From assembly GCF_905475395.1 (NCBI RefSeq), contig NC_058337.1, positions 118,538,368 to 118,602,367 of the forward strand: a DNA stretch of 64,000 nt, written 5' to 3'. A program made the translations under genes and the position numbers. Shown here piece by piece: positions 27,101 to 38,690 of the stretch (within the stretch, counting starts at the first letter, position 1; each line of letters begins with the position of its first letter). The notes beneath the pieces are model-generated. The model did not search any database. It had not been told where the DNA came from and saw only the letters and a list, made by a program, of their open reading frames with translations. The stretch comes from Chrysoperla carnea (lineage: Eukaryota; Arthropoda; Insecta; Neuroptera; Chrysopidae).

Positions 27101-28544
27101 CGTTTGATCAAAACAATTGACTTAATTTATGCGTGAAAATTCGTTATTTTTATCGTTACGTCTTTATCGTTATAGCTCAAAAGCTTACTTCAATTACATG
27201 ATTAAAACAGTTATAGCGTGACAAGTATACCTCGATATTTTTGAAATTTTATAGCGCATATTTTGAATAATGTACGAGGAAAATCTGGAATTGAGAATCA
27301 TTTAATTTCAGCCCTTGTAGTTTAGCGATTATAAGAAAATCTGAGATAAATAATATTAGGGAACCAGTGGTGGATTACCCATAAAATCAAAGCCGATGAA
27401 TCAGTCGAAGATATTACTTCTTTATTATTTTTGAAAACAATAGAATAACGAGATTTGAGCTTGCCAACAGGAAGATAATTTGCATCAACAGCAAACCAAT
27501 TAAGCTACCTTTTTCTCTAAAACTGCCACTTTTATCGTTATATAAGAGCAATTCATAGAGTTAAACATATTGTGTATTTGAGAACTAATGTTTTGCCAGA
27601 TAGTTCTACAGTAAAATTTTTACAAAATCTTACTAGGGACTATATGAAACACAATTTTCCCTAAGAAGGAAAGTAACTGCCATCAGTTAAACAAAAAGAA
27701 CAGGAAACCCGATCAATGCTTAAAAGAAAGACGTATAAAACTTTAAAAGAATTTTTGGATCAGCCAAAGAAGAGGGGGTAGTGATTTAGCAATCTTGAAT
27801 TGAAGAATTGTTAGAAACGCATTACGACCTTTTAAAACGATTATTATTGAGTATTGCTTTTTTTCTATTGAGTCCTGAAGAGGATATATTTTAACAAAAT
27901 TAATATTGCCATTTTGATCTTTAGTGTTATTGTGCCTTCTTTAATTGCGGATCATGGACGGAACCTAAAACAAATACTTAAAGTTACTTGACATTCATCG
28001 CAACCTTCGCAAATTCATTATGTGTATTGGGATATTAAATTTAAAGACAAGGCCAAAATTTTGATAAGAAAATAAGAAGATTCAGATGTCGACGGAAGGT
28101 GATAAATGAAAGATTATAGGTCAAGAACCCAATTGTGTAAAGAAAAAACTATCGATTATCTTAAACAAATTAAAAATTTGAATTTCGATAACGGTTTATT
28201 TATAGATTCAATGTAAATTTTTGCATTAGATTTAGATTACAATGTTAACCAATCACAGCTACCTAAAAGACTTACAAATGCAATATTGTCTAAAAATATA
28301 TCAATGTTTAATGAACATGTATATAACATTGTATGAACATGTTCAAGAACACGGGACTGAATCAACTTTTTTAGAGAAACAGCTAAGAACTGCATATTTA
28401 TGAAAATTGCACAATATTGTATTAAATCAGTCAAAAATCACATGAAAGTTGGATAAAAACGAGACTAAAAGCCTGTTGAAAAAGAAATGACACTCTTTTC
28501 TTGGTCTATAATCTTCATTTTTTCATAATCTATACTTTCTCTCA

Positions 28545-29430
28545 GGTATCAGTTTCAAGCAGCTCTTAAATCCTTCATCTCAGTCTATCTAACCTCAAAG
28601 GTAGCACAAGACTGCCGTATGTCCTTAAATGAGCTGGCGGAACAAATAAATATAAATCTGGTATGGGTACCGGGACAGAGAGACATTCCAGGAAATTGTG
28701 AAACTGACGAGCTTGCGAACATCAATAGGCATCCAGGAGTTCCATTCCCGAACTGCAAGCTGCTCCTTAAAGAGGATTACTTAAAAAGGGTCAATCTTAG
28801 CTGTAGGGAGGAACGTACTTGTGGTACTACAAGGCTGATATAGTCTGAGTACAAATGTAAGCGCTTCGAAGATCTTATATCGCTTCCAAGGGCCTCTATT
28901 AGCAGGGTTGTTGCAGTTATTACAGAACACTGGTTGTCACACTTGTTACGGTTATTATAGGACAGTGTATCACGACTATTGCAGGAACTGTCACAGTGGA
29001 GAGCAGGAGGAGACAATGTCTCATATTCTCTATCACTGTCCGGATCTTGCCATAAAGAGGTGTACGTACCTGAGCCAGCCTCTTTTTGACGACCTCTCCA
29101 ACCTAAAGTCCGCCGACCTCAAAGCACCCTTCTGCGCAAAATATACAAACAACAAAGATGTCCTTCTTTTTGGAAACTATCCTTTTAATTTAAGGAGTTA
29201 TGATACCATAAACAGTTTCCCAATATATATGTCGCAGCCAACTAGCTTAATTAGACGTTCATTTTTATAAACAGCAGCGTTCAACTAGAGGCCAGGAAGA
29301 TATACAGGCTTCAATCAAACAATTAGGCAAATGATTTTGATCGATAACCCTTAACTACTTGCCTAGCTTCATCATTTAAATTTAGTTACACTTTCGACCA
29401 CCTGTGATATTTCCTATTACAGTTTGTCAA
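28545..29430 (+). pseudogene. Non-LTR retrotransposon RNase H and 3' end, decayed
   Basis: The frame from about 28546 reads into VWVPGQRDIPGNCETDELAN (28658-28717), the C-terminal RNase H motif of I/Loa/R1-like non-LTR elements, where intact copies usually have WVPGHRDIPGN; here the His is Gln. A TAG at 28839 replaces what is expected to be Trp, after which the same frame continues with LISLPRASISRVVAVITEHW. A frameshift then leads to the 28908-29270 frame with the trailing zinc-knuckle-like part (YCRNC...EETMSHILYHCPDL). The 3' untranslated part runs to about 29430. No endonuclease or reverse transcriptase region is readable upstream, so this is a 5'-truncated, dead copy. Confidence 0.8.
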
Positions 29431-32400
29431 CTCAGGTATCAGAATTTTTGAATAGAAAAGTGGACAAAGAACGCTGAAACATATATCAACATTAATTTAT
29501 AAAGTTAAATCAATTTCTTTAAAATAATGACGCATTTTAAAATTGATATTTGCAAATTTTGATCAATGATTAGGAATGTACAACAAAAAAGTTTAAAATG
29601 TTATCTGAAGGAAATAAGTATTTTAAAACATTCAGAAATTAAGAAAATTTTGAAGCTTTCGGTCTTTTATTTCCAAATCTATATTTTTTCCGATTACCGT
29701 CTCCGACATCGAGTTTTTACACTTCTACAATGAATGGTTTCAAATTTTTGGTGGGTTAAAATATAATTTTTGAATTTTTAGTTAACCAATTTCCACGTCA
29801 ACGCTTATCCTTCTCTATTTCAAAAATAAAAAGTTAAAACTATATTTTTTTTAGTTCAGAAAATTTCTTAAAAAATTTCGAAAATTTACATAAAATTCAG
29901 GTTTTTTTTTCAAATTATTTAAGGAAAACAAAATATTGGAATTTTTTTAAATAATTTTGCAAAATTAAAATTAAATAATGTTAAACTATAAATAAACACT
30001 ACCATTGATAAAAAATAAGTTAAAAATAAAACAACAATTATAAATGGCATAAAATTCTAGTTTCAATAAAAATTTTGTATGAATGAATTTTGCTTGCGGT
30101 TTAAGATTATTAAACCTAGTAACATAAATTTAATAAACAAAAAAAATATTATATTAAATCGAAATAAAATTTTTAATATGCACATGCGTTAATTATATGA
30201 TAATGCAAATTACAGTAATAATTATTAAACACTATTTTTTTAATAAATAAATAAATAAAAACTTTTTAGTATCTAGTTTTATAAAACTGAAAATGTAAAC
30301 TGGTAATAACTCAATTAATTTATTTAACATTTTGACCCGAATATAAATATTCAAATCATTTTATATAATTGTGAAATTAATGTGATTAAATAAACTTTTA
30401 AGTCTAGATTTTACACACACAAAATGTTATGATTTATTATTTGTTTTGAATTTGTTATTTAAATTCGGGATTATCAAAAATTTATTTAAAAAAATTGCCT
30501 TGAAATTTGTATCGTGATATTTTTTGCATTCATTTCTGTATTAATTTATTATAATTTATAACATTGAATGAGCACATGGCAAGGGCATAAAAGTTTAATT
30601 TTGTATTTTTAAACATTCATTTGTAGAATAAGTCTATTGAACTCATGAATCATGAAAAAAAATCAAATGGCATAGATATGAAAACGATTTCTTCAACTAT
30701 TTCAATTACTGCAAATTTAAATCTGCAATAAGAAAATAACGCCCCGATTGATAAATTACAACACTCTAAACACTACTAAATTACGAAATGTGATAGCTTG
30801 CATTTCAAATTATATAACCGTCAAATATTTCGAGTTTTTTCATCCAAGTTGGTACCAATATTCTTTATTTTGTTTAAAAATATATTTCTCGAGACCAACA
30901 CCTCGCTCAAAGCTCTTTCCTATGCATATGTTGTTGCTTACGTCAAATTTCACCAGCCAAAACAAAAGACAAATAATATTCTTGTTAGAATATTTTCACT
31001 TAAGCTTTAAGGCAGTATTCTGCTCTAGAAATTTGAAGAAATTGATTTTTTTCTTCTTCATATTTTAAAGGTTAGACCCTTAAGAATACGTCTTTAAACG
31101 GATTTTTTTTTAATTCAAATTTTTTTCGAAGATAAAGCGATGTTAACGTAGTTCGAATTGGCCGCTCTGTACTGCGAGATTCTGCAGTTCTGCTACTTCA
31201 AAAGAAGACAAAATACCTCGGTTAGCAGAAATAACTTCGCAAGGTATTGCACATGCAATAGAAGAAGGTCCAATGTGTGGACCTGGGATCGCCGATTAAT
31301 CCAAAGTGACTATTGAGATTAATCCAAAGAAACTATATTTTTCGAGGTGGTTGGCATAAGTTCTACTTGACCGATTCCTTTTAAATTTGATGGGAAACTT
31401 CTTTATAAATCTCTCGATTGTCTGAACTTTGTATTTGCAAAAATTCAATTTTGAGCACTTATTTAGATTATCTCGTGATTTAAGTGCTTCTGCTGTTTTT
31501 TTAAAATTATTTCCTTTGATAATGCGATTAATTTTATAACTTTTAAAAAAGGTTATGGATGAACAATTAGTTCATTCTAACCTTCCCCTCGACTGTGCAG
31601 CTTCGTTGAACTAGAATTAAGAGATCTACCTAAAGAAATCTACTTACCTAAAAAAAGAAATTATATTTTTTCTAAAAAAAATTAAAATGTAAATTCTTTG
31701 AGATAAGAAGCTTTATTGAGTATATTTGAGGGTAATTCCAACGTAGGTTTATTTAATTAAAATTTTCCGGGAATAAGGAAAATTAATTAATATCTTGAAA
31801 CAATAATAAGTATTCAAATTGTCTGTCTGTAATTAAGATTACAGACATTTTTGATTTATTATTCTACAATAAACTAAATATTTACATTAATAATTTTATA
31901 AACAAAATACATAAATCGATTCCAAAAAATCCAGTATTCATGTAACCTATTTCCAATACACAAAAAATAGTTTACTCTTTACAATCAGAAAAATTATTTA
32001 TAAACATTCATTATTATAACATTAATACATATATAATTAATAAAGAATTTATAAAATTAATGACCCATAATTGGTTCTTTGATCCAATTGACCTACGTAA
32101 ATCCAAACTCAATCTTGAGACTGGAATTAACTGGATTGTATAAAATTTTCTTGTTTAATTAACATTTATATTATTTGAGGTCAATAGTTTATACAAAATT
32201 CTAAAATTTATTTTCTGTTATCAAAATCATACTTTCTGTGAATGTTTCAAAATGTCCTCGTTCATTCTCCGATCAGAGAATCTTATAGAAAAAAAAAGTT
32301 TTGTATTACATAGCAATTTTTCCATTATCTATGCCTTTCTTTCTTTTTTCTTTGTCTGATATCAATTATTATAGAGTATGAATATTTTTTTATTATTAAT

Positions 32401-33585
32401 CATTTTTTTATTTTTAAATGATTTAAAAAATAATGACAATCAAATAAGAGTTAGTGAATCATCAAAAATAGGCTCAAATATTCAAAAATGTAATTCCTTA
32501 TTAACCGACGTTTCATTCACATTTAAAAACTTTTTCATATCTTTTATATATGTCAAATAGCAAGACTACATGCAAATCATTGTTTAAGAGACCCTTGAAG
32601 AAGTTCTAATAAATACACGAAACGGTAGTGAAATTATTATAAAAGTGGGGTAATGATTTTCCACGTATGTGATATAATTTTCGAATTTCTGAAAATAAAT
32701 ACTAGATTTTGATGACGTTAACGAAGCAAAACAACAAAACATGTACAAAAGTACTTATTTTGGAAAACATTTTACAAAAATGCGTAAATTTTTTTGACGT
32801 AGTAAGTCAAAAAATCGTCATTGTATTCAAAGAAAATACTACGCCAAAACGCTACGTTTTAAAAAGAAATTTAATTGAAAATATTATTCAAACTTTAAAT
32901 ACGTTTTTGAAATAATTTTCATTTGAAATAACAATAAAAATATTATTATAAATATTTACGCACAGAAAAAAAATCATACGATTTTTGGATAATTTTTGCA
33001 TTATTCTTAAAACGCATTTGTCAAAACCATCATAAACGCATAAATTTAATTAAAATAATATTTATTATTTTATTTAATTTAATTTATTGACGTAATTTTA
33101 TCAAATACATTGACTTTAAAAATATTTTTTGTTATTTAATTTTCAAAATATTTATAATTAATTTATTTTATTATGATTACTTTTTAAATTATTCCATAAG
33201 AATTATAATTATTTTTAAAAAATTCCATTAACTATGTTCGAATTATCTTTGTCTTAAATAGTGTTTTAAGATTGAGGAACGCGGTGCGTAGTTGCCATTA
33301 AAGAAGAGGAATCAATTTTCTTTAGTAAATCTATTCCCTTTGCTTTTTGTACCTAAATTCGCTAAGGGTATGACTAAGCTGATGGGTATGAGTAAGCTGA
33401 TGAAATTACTAAAAATTATCGCACTAAATTGGATATTTGCGATTCTAATTTATCACCAGTTGCCTCGCATAAATTTCAATAGATTTAGGATAACTAAAAT
33501 TGACAAGTGGACAGTTTTTTGGAATATATTTTTCTATAATTATAGCTTATGCGCTAAGACACCTTTTAACAATTTTATATGATTA
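29431..33585. other. Gene-free AT-rich region
   Basis: No gene or element is recognised. Open frames at 30.7-31.1, 32.4-32.9 and 33.3-33.6 kb are AT-driven, low in complexity and without family motifs. Confidence 0.5.
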
Positions 33586-33895
33586 CTAGCTGTGAACTAC
33601 TCGCTTCGTTGGGCAACTTCAATTTTAAATACAAAGATTATTATATTATAACCTTCACTTCGTATGCCGTCACTTACCCTCCTTTTGTTCACAATTTCGT
33701 TTAACCTCTAAAATTATCAGTGTTTCTCTACTATATTATGCATGTATTATACATAAAAACCTTCCTCTTTAATTACTCTATTAGAATCTATTAGAAAAAA
33801 TCGCATCAAAATCTGTTGCCTAGTTTTACAGATCTAAGCATACATAGGGACATAGGGACAGACAGCGGGAAGTCTTTGTTTTCTACAATGTATTG
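33586..33895 (+). repeat. Dispersed repeat with CGCTTCGTTGGGC start
   Basis: Starts near CTACTCGCTTCGTTGGGCAA and ends with a block containing TAAGCATACATAGGGACA, GACAGCGGGAAG and CTACAATGTATTG. It looks like an old non-coding interspersed repeat. Confidence 0.5.
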
Positions 33896-34502
33896 ATTGA
33901 TATAGAAACAACCTAGCAACTTCTATACTGGCAAAATATCATAGCAATTTTACTGCACAGATTTAGATTTCCTTGTCCACTGCTGGATTATTGGAATTCG
34001 AATATTAAACACAGAGGCCCAAGTCTTAGGCATCTTTATTCGATGCCGCATTCATCAACTTAAATTCTTTTAAGTTCAGAACCTCAACTAGGAGTGATTT
34101 TCTATGGTAGTGAATTTTTGAGATCGTTTTCACCCATGTCACGGTTTGAGAAGATAGTATTTAGGCAATTGTCGAAGACAATTTATGTCCTAAACTGTTT
34201 AATGTCTGTGTCTAGGAGGATTATAAACCTTTTCAGCTATTTTATCTCATGATATATCCATCTTACGATATGTATACGTTGGTATTATGGGCATTAACAA
34301 AATCAATACTTATATTCAATAAAATTATGTATTATCAATATTTAAAGGAACTTTGTAAACATTTATTAATAAATAAATAATTTTTTTTTTTAAATCCTAA
34401 TTTGTTTGATAACACAAACCAAAGGCATGTACACTAGATATTACAGAGAAGGCATGTTCTCTAATAATATTGACTGATAAAATTTTGCACATTAAAATTT
34501 TG

Positions 34503-34540
34503 TATAAATACTCGCGTCCGATCATTTGGAAATCATTCGA
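34503..34540 (+). promoter_or_regulatory. Core promoter of allantoicase copy 1
   Basis: TATAAATA occurs at 34503-34510, followed by a GC-richer block (CTCGCGTCCGATCATTTGG) that is repeated exactly in front of the second copy except for its last bases. An initiator-like TCATT lies about 25-30 bases downstream of the TATA box. The first ATG is about 160 bases further on, leaving a 5' untranslated leader of roughly 135 bases. The start site is inferred; no transcript data were available. Confidence 0.6.
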
Positions 34541-34671
34541 GTTTGAACAACCATTTCAAACAGCTTCTAAAGCTACAACAAAACGCAAAATAAAACATTT
34601 TGTTTTATTTCAATAATTAAACTTTATTAAAACTATAATTTTAAGTGATTTCAATACAATACAAAATAAAA

Positions 34672-35995
34672 ATGGCTCCTTTAATAATGGATACCAGAAA
34701 GAAAAACAATTTGCCGCCAAAATTCACGGAACTAAATGAATTGTGTTCGCAAAGAGTAAGTATTCATTTTTTATTATTATTCAGTCCCAGTAACTTACTA
34801 GAAACAAAAAAAAATGTTCAAAACTTTGTAAAAACAATAACATTCCCTTAATTAAACTCTATATACGAATGTAAATATTTACGAATTTGTTTTTTTGTTA
34901 TTACAGAATGGCGGACAAATCTTATTTGCAACCGATGATTGGTTTGCTCCAGCAGAATGTATGTTATCAGACGATGAACCAGTCTTCAAAGTTGGTTTAT
35001 ACACAGATTGTGGAAAGTGGATGGACGGTTGGGAAACCAGACGTAAGCGCATTGCTGGAAATGATTGGTGCATCATAAAATTAGGAGTTCCCGGTGTTAT
35101 CCATGGATTCGATATCGACACTTGCTTCTTTACTGGCAACTATGCACCACGTTTCTCAATTCAAGCCGCTAAATTTGAAGATAATGAAATCTTACCAATT
35201 CCATCACGGGATGAAGATATGTTAGGCAAAGCATGTACTGCTGAAGACATTGAACAAATGAAAAGTTTACAATTAGATCAATGGACCGAACTTATTCCAA
35301 TGACACCATTAAATGCAGGTGTAGAAGAAACACGTCATAATTATTTTGAAATTGACTCAAATGAAGTATGGACACACCTAAGATTGAACATCTTCCCTGA
35401 TGGAGGAATTGCTCGATTAAGAGTTTATGGTGAAGCACGACCAAGCTTTGAAAGTGTTGTTGGAAAAGAAATTGATTTACTATCAATGAAAAATGGAGGT
35501 GTATGTAAAGGATACTCAAACGCACATTTTGGACACCCACGTAATTTAATTCGACCTGGCAAGGGAGTAAACATGGGAGATGGATGGGAAACTGCAAGAC
35601 GTTTAGATCGTCCCCCAGTATTGGAATGTGACGACAAAGGTTGTTTAACTTTACCTGGCAGTGAATGGGCACTCTTCCGTTTAGGTTACATGGGTACAGT
35701 TAACCGTTTAGAAGTTGATACCAACCATTTTAAAGGAAACTTCCCAGATTCAATTAAAATTGAAGGTGCTATCATGAAACCAACTCGTGAATGGAATAAC
35801 CGTGCATTAGCTCAAACCACATGGAAAACAATTTTACCTCAAACAAAATTGTTACCTCATCATCTACATGAATTCGATAAAGAAGACTGTCAGAGTCAAG
35901 GACCATTCACACATGTACGCATCACAATTGCACCTGATGGTGGTGTAAGTCGTGTTCGTATTTTTGGTGAAGTATCTGGACACCTTCCACGATAA
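34672..35995 (+). CDS. ALLC: Allantoicase, copy 1 (two exons)
   Basis: Allantoicase hydrolyses allantoate to ureidoglycolate and urea in the urate breakdown pathway. Coding exons are 34672-34755 and 34907-35995. The intron (34756-34906) begins GTAAGT and ends TTACAG and sits in phase 0 after codon 28, giving 390 residues. The start chosen is the ATG in exon 1, because the same ATG, exon and splice site recur in the second copy. The protein shows the two homologous halves typical of the family. Half 1 has GKWMDGWETRR (about residues 64-74) and FPDGGIARLRVYGE; half 2 has MGDGWETARR and APDGGVSRVRIFGE. Both halves also share a motif of the type GxxHGFDIDTxFFxGN / GTVNRLEVDTNHFKGN. There is no signal peptide, so it is probably cytosolic or peroxisomal; the C-terminus is not an obvious PTS1. 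A TATA box lies upstream at 34503 and an AATAAA at 36202. The frame is intact. Family assignment is by recognised motifs and is confident. Confidence 0.95.
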
Positions 35996-36201
35996 GAAGA
36001 TAGTATTAACAAAATGCTAATTACGCTAACATGCCAAAGATTTGTTTGAAAAAAAAATGTCCGTTTGACTAATCTGTATTAACTTATTTATTTTAGTTTG
36101 TAGTAAATATTTAACGTTTATGTTTTTGTATTTAAACACAATTTATTTAAGAATATATTAATAGTACATAAAAAACTAATTATTATTAATTTAAAGAATT
36201 C

Positions 36202-36207
36202 AATAAA
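36202..36207 (+). terminator. Polyadenylation signal, allantoicase copy 1
   Basis: A canonical AATAAA lies about 207 bases after the stop codon, in an AT-rich 3' flank that is also recognisable behind copy 2. Confidence 0.5.
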
Positions 36208-36299
36208 TATATTTTTTATTAAAAATTAATTATATCGATTTTCAATTTCAATAATATACCTAAATGCAAAACCATTAAAACAAGTGAAATTTACAAAAT

Positions 36300-36580
36300 G
36301 TAGAAAAAGCCCCAACAAATGTTTAAACTCGCACTTAAAACATAGCAAAGAACACTGTCCATAAGATTACCTTTTTGTTTATAGCTCTCTCTAAGCTGAA
36401 CCGATTATGAAAATCATCGCCTCCTTTTTAGTTGTTTCGGGTACAGAGCTCTAAACTCGCACTTGAAACATAGCTAAAAACATTCTCCATTAAATTACCT
36501 TTAATACAAAAAAATGCCACAGGCACATACATAGGGGTCAAACTTATAACAAATCTCTTTTTGGTTCGGGTATTAAAAAG
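36300..36580. repeat. Dispersed repeat inserted in 3' flank of allantoicase copy 1
   Basis: This segment belongs to a repeat family also seen at about 5036-5346, 15790-15950 and 16850-17130. Shared landmarks are 'aaactcgcacttgaaacatagct', a 'taaattaccttt' block, 'atgccacagacagacac' and a terminal 'ttcgggggttaaaaa'. It is absent from the otherwise duplicated 3' flank of copy 2. It has no coding capacity and no clear terminal repeats, so the class is unknown. Confidence 0.6.
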
Positions 36581-36930
36581 CCCAGACTTTTGGCAATTGT
36601 TCACACTAAACTTAAATTACAAAAAAAAAGCTTTATTTAAAATATTGTTAAAACATACGTACTAAAAGTGTACTATTCCGATTTCCAACCTTTCACCAAA
36701 GGCAAATACAAAAGTCAATGACACTGCCCATAAAACTTCACATTAATTTTTGCGATTTTCAAATGTCATGGCAAAATAATTAACAGTAGGTAATTTTAAT
36801 GCACAATTTAAAATTTTTTTAAACCAATAAAACTGCCGCAAAATAACTTAAATTAAATTAAATGAATGAATTATTAATTTTATTTTGATTTTGTTTTTTG
36901 TGTTTCAACGAAAACTAAATAATTTTTACT

Positions 36931-38690
36931 TTGAGTGTTATAGCTCAATATTGTCTCAAATCAAGTATGGAATAGAGATGGAGATACTAATTTTGGGTCA
37001 TATTTTTCATACTTTTGTGGTCAAATTTAACCTACTTATAAAAGTTGTGAAGATAATAGGAGCCTGGTACCGATATTTCGCACAAAGGTGAATATTAGCT
37101 AAATTATGACATCAAAAATGAAAATTTTCACCTAAAATTAGTGGGTTTCAAAAAAAATTTCGTTTAGATCGGATAAAATTTGAGTACATTTTGAAAAAAA
37201 ATGATTTTTTGAACTTTATGACGTCATAAAAATCCAAAAATTTCAATTTTGCTCTATCACAGCCAAATTCTATCTAATTTTAATAAACCAAGTATAGATT
37301 TATACTAATTTTAGGCCATACTTTTCAAATTTATGGTCAAATTTAACCTACTTATAAAAGTTGTGAAGATAATAGCAGCCTGGTACCGATATTTCGCATA
37401 AAGGTGAGTGTTAGCTAAATTATAACATAAAAAATGAAAAATTTCACCCACAATTAGTGGATTTCAACAAAAATTTCGTTCAAATCGGATAAAATTTGGA
37501 TGCATTATGAAAAAAATTGATTTTTTTAACTTAATGACGTCATCAAAATCCAAAAAATTGAATTTTGCTCTATCACATCCAAATTCTATCCAATTTTAAT
37601 AAACCAAGTATGGATTTATACTAATTTTGGGTCATTCTTTTCAAATTTGGGGTCAAATTTAACCTACTTATAAAAGTTGTGAAGATAATAGCAGCCTGGT
37701 ACCGATATTTCGCATAAAGGTGAGTGTTAGCTAAATTATAACATAAAAAATGAAAAATTTCACCCACAATTAGTGGATTTCAACAAAAATTTCGTTCAAA
37801 TCGGATAAAATTTGGATGCATTATGAAAAAAATTGATTTTTTTAACTTAATGACGTCATCAAAATCCAAAAAATTGAATTTTGCTCTATCACATCCAAAT
37901 TCTATCCAATTTTAATAAACCAAGTATGGATTTATACTAATTTTGGGTCACTCTTTTCAAATTTGGGGTCAAATTTAACCTACTTATAAAAGTTGTGAAG
38001 ATAATAGCAGCCTGGTACCGATATTTCGCATAAAGGTGAGTGTTAGCTAAATTATAACATAAAAAATGAAAAATTTCACCCACAATTAGTGGATTTCAAC
38101 AAAAATTTCGTTCAAATCGGATAAAATTTGGATGCATTATGAAAAAAATTGATTTTTTTAACTTAATGACGTCATCAAAATCCAAAAAATTGAATTTTGC
38201 TCTATCACATCCAAATTCTATCCAATTTTAATAAACCAAGTATGGATTTATACTAATTTTGGGGTCATTTTTTTTCAAATTTGGGGTCAAATTTAACCTA
38301 CTTATAAAAGTTGTGAAGATAATAGGAGCCTGGTACCGATATTTCGTACAAAGGTGAATATAAGCTAAATTATAACATCAAAAATGAAAAGTTTCACCCA
38401 AAATTAGTGGGTTTCAAATAAAATTTCGTTCAGATCGGATAAAATTTGGGTACATTTTGAAAAAAATTGATTTTTTGAACTTTATGACGTCATCAAAATC
38501 CAAAAAATTGAATTTTGCTCTATCACATCCAAATTCTATCCAATTTTAATAAACTAAGCATGGAATTATACTAATTTTGGGTCATATTTTGCAAATTTTT
38601 TGTCAAATTTAACCTACTTATAAAAATTGTGAAGATAATAGGAGCCTGGTACCGATATTTGGCACAAAGGTGAATGTTAGCTAAACAAGC
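36931..38690. repeat. Tandem array of about 5.5 units of 316 bp (satellite-like)
   Basis: The landmark CCTACTTATAAAAGTTGTGA recurs at 37031, 37347, 37663, 37979, 38297 and 38613 (the last copy with one change), giving spacings of 316, 316, 316, 318 and 316. The three central units are nearly identical and the outer ones are more diverged, as expected for an array homogenised by unequal exchange. Every complete unit carries the palindrome ATGACGTCAT and a GGTACC site. Short open frames inside it are by-products of the repeat. The array stops abruptly at about 38690, where unrelated sequence begins. I do not recognise the family. Confidence 0.9.

Larger units (their letters stand above)
21596..28544. 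other. Gene-free region with scattered repeat ends
   Basis: No gene is supported. It holds the small element at 24103, an (AT)12 run, a lone hAT-like end (CAGTGGTGGATTA at 27366) and a perfect X-box-like palindrome at 27079-27092. Short open frames here lack recognisable domains. Confidence 0.5.

Noticed and set aside
27366-28440. Possible hAT transposase next to the lone CAGTGGTGGATTA end
   Set aside because: No transposase or BED-finger motif could be read in any frame and no second end was found.
31140-31298. Short open segment reading IPRLAEITSQGIAHAIEEGP
   Set aside because: It looks less random than its surroundings, but I recognise no family and find no start, splice partner or continuation.
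35292-35672. Antisense open frames across both allantoicase genes
   Set aside because: They are shadows of the coding sequence and occur at matching places in both copies.
37021-38690. CRISPR-like or regulatory repeat cluster
   Set aside because: Units of 316 bp head to tail without unique spacers are satellite-like, not CRISPR, and the genome is eukaryotic.
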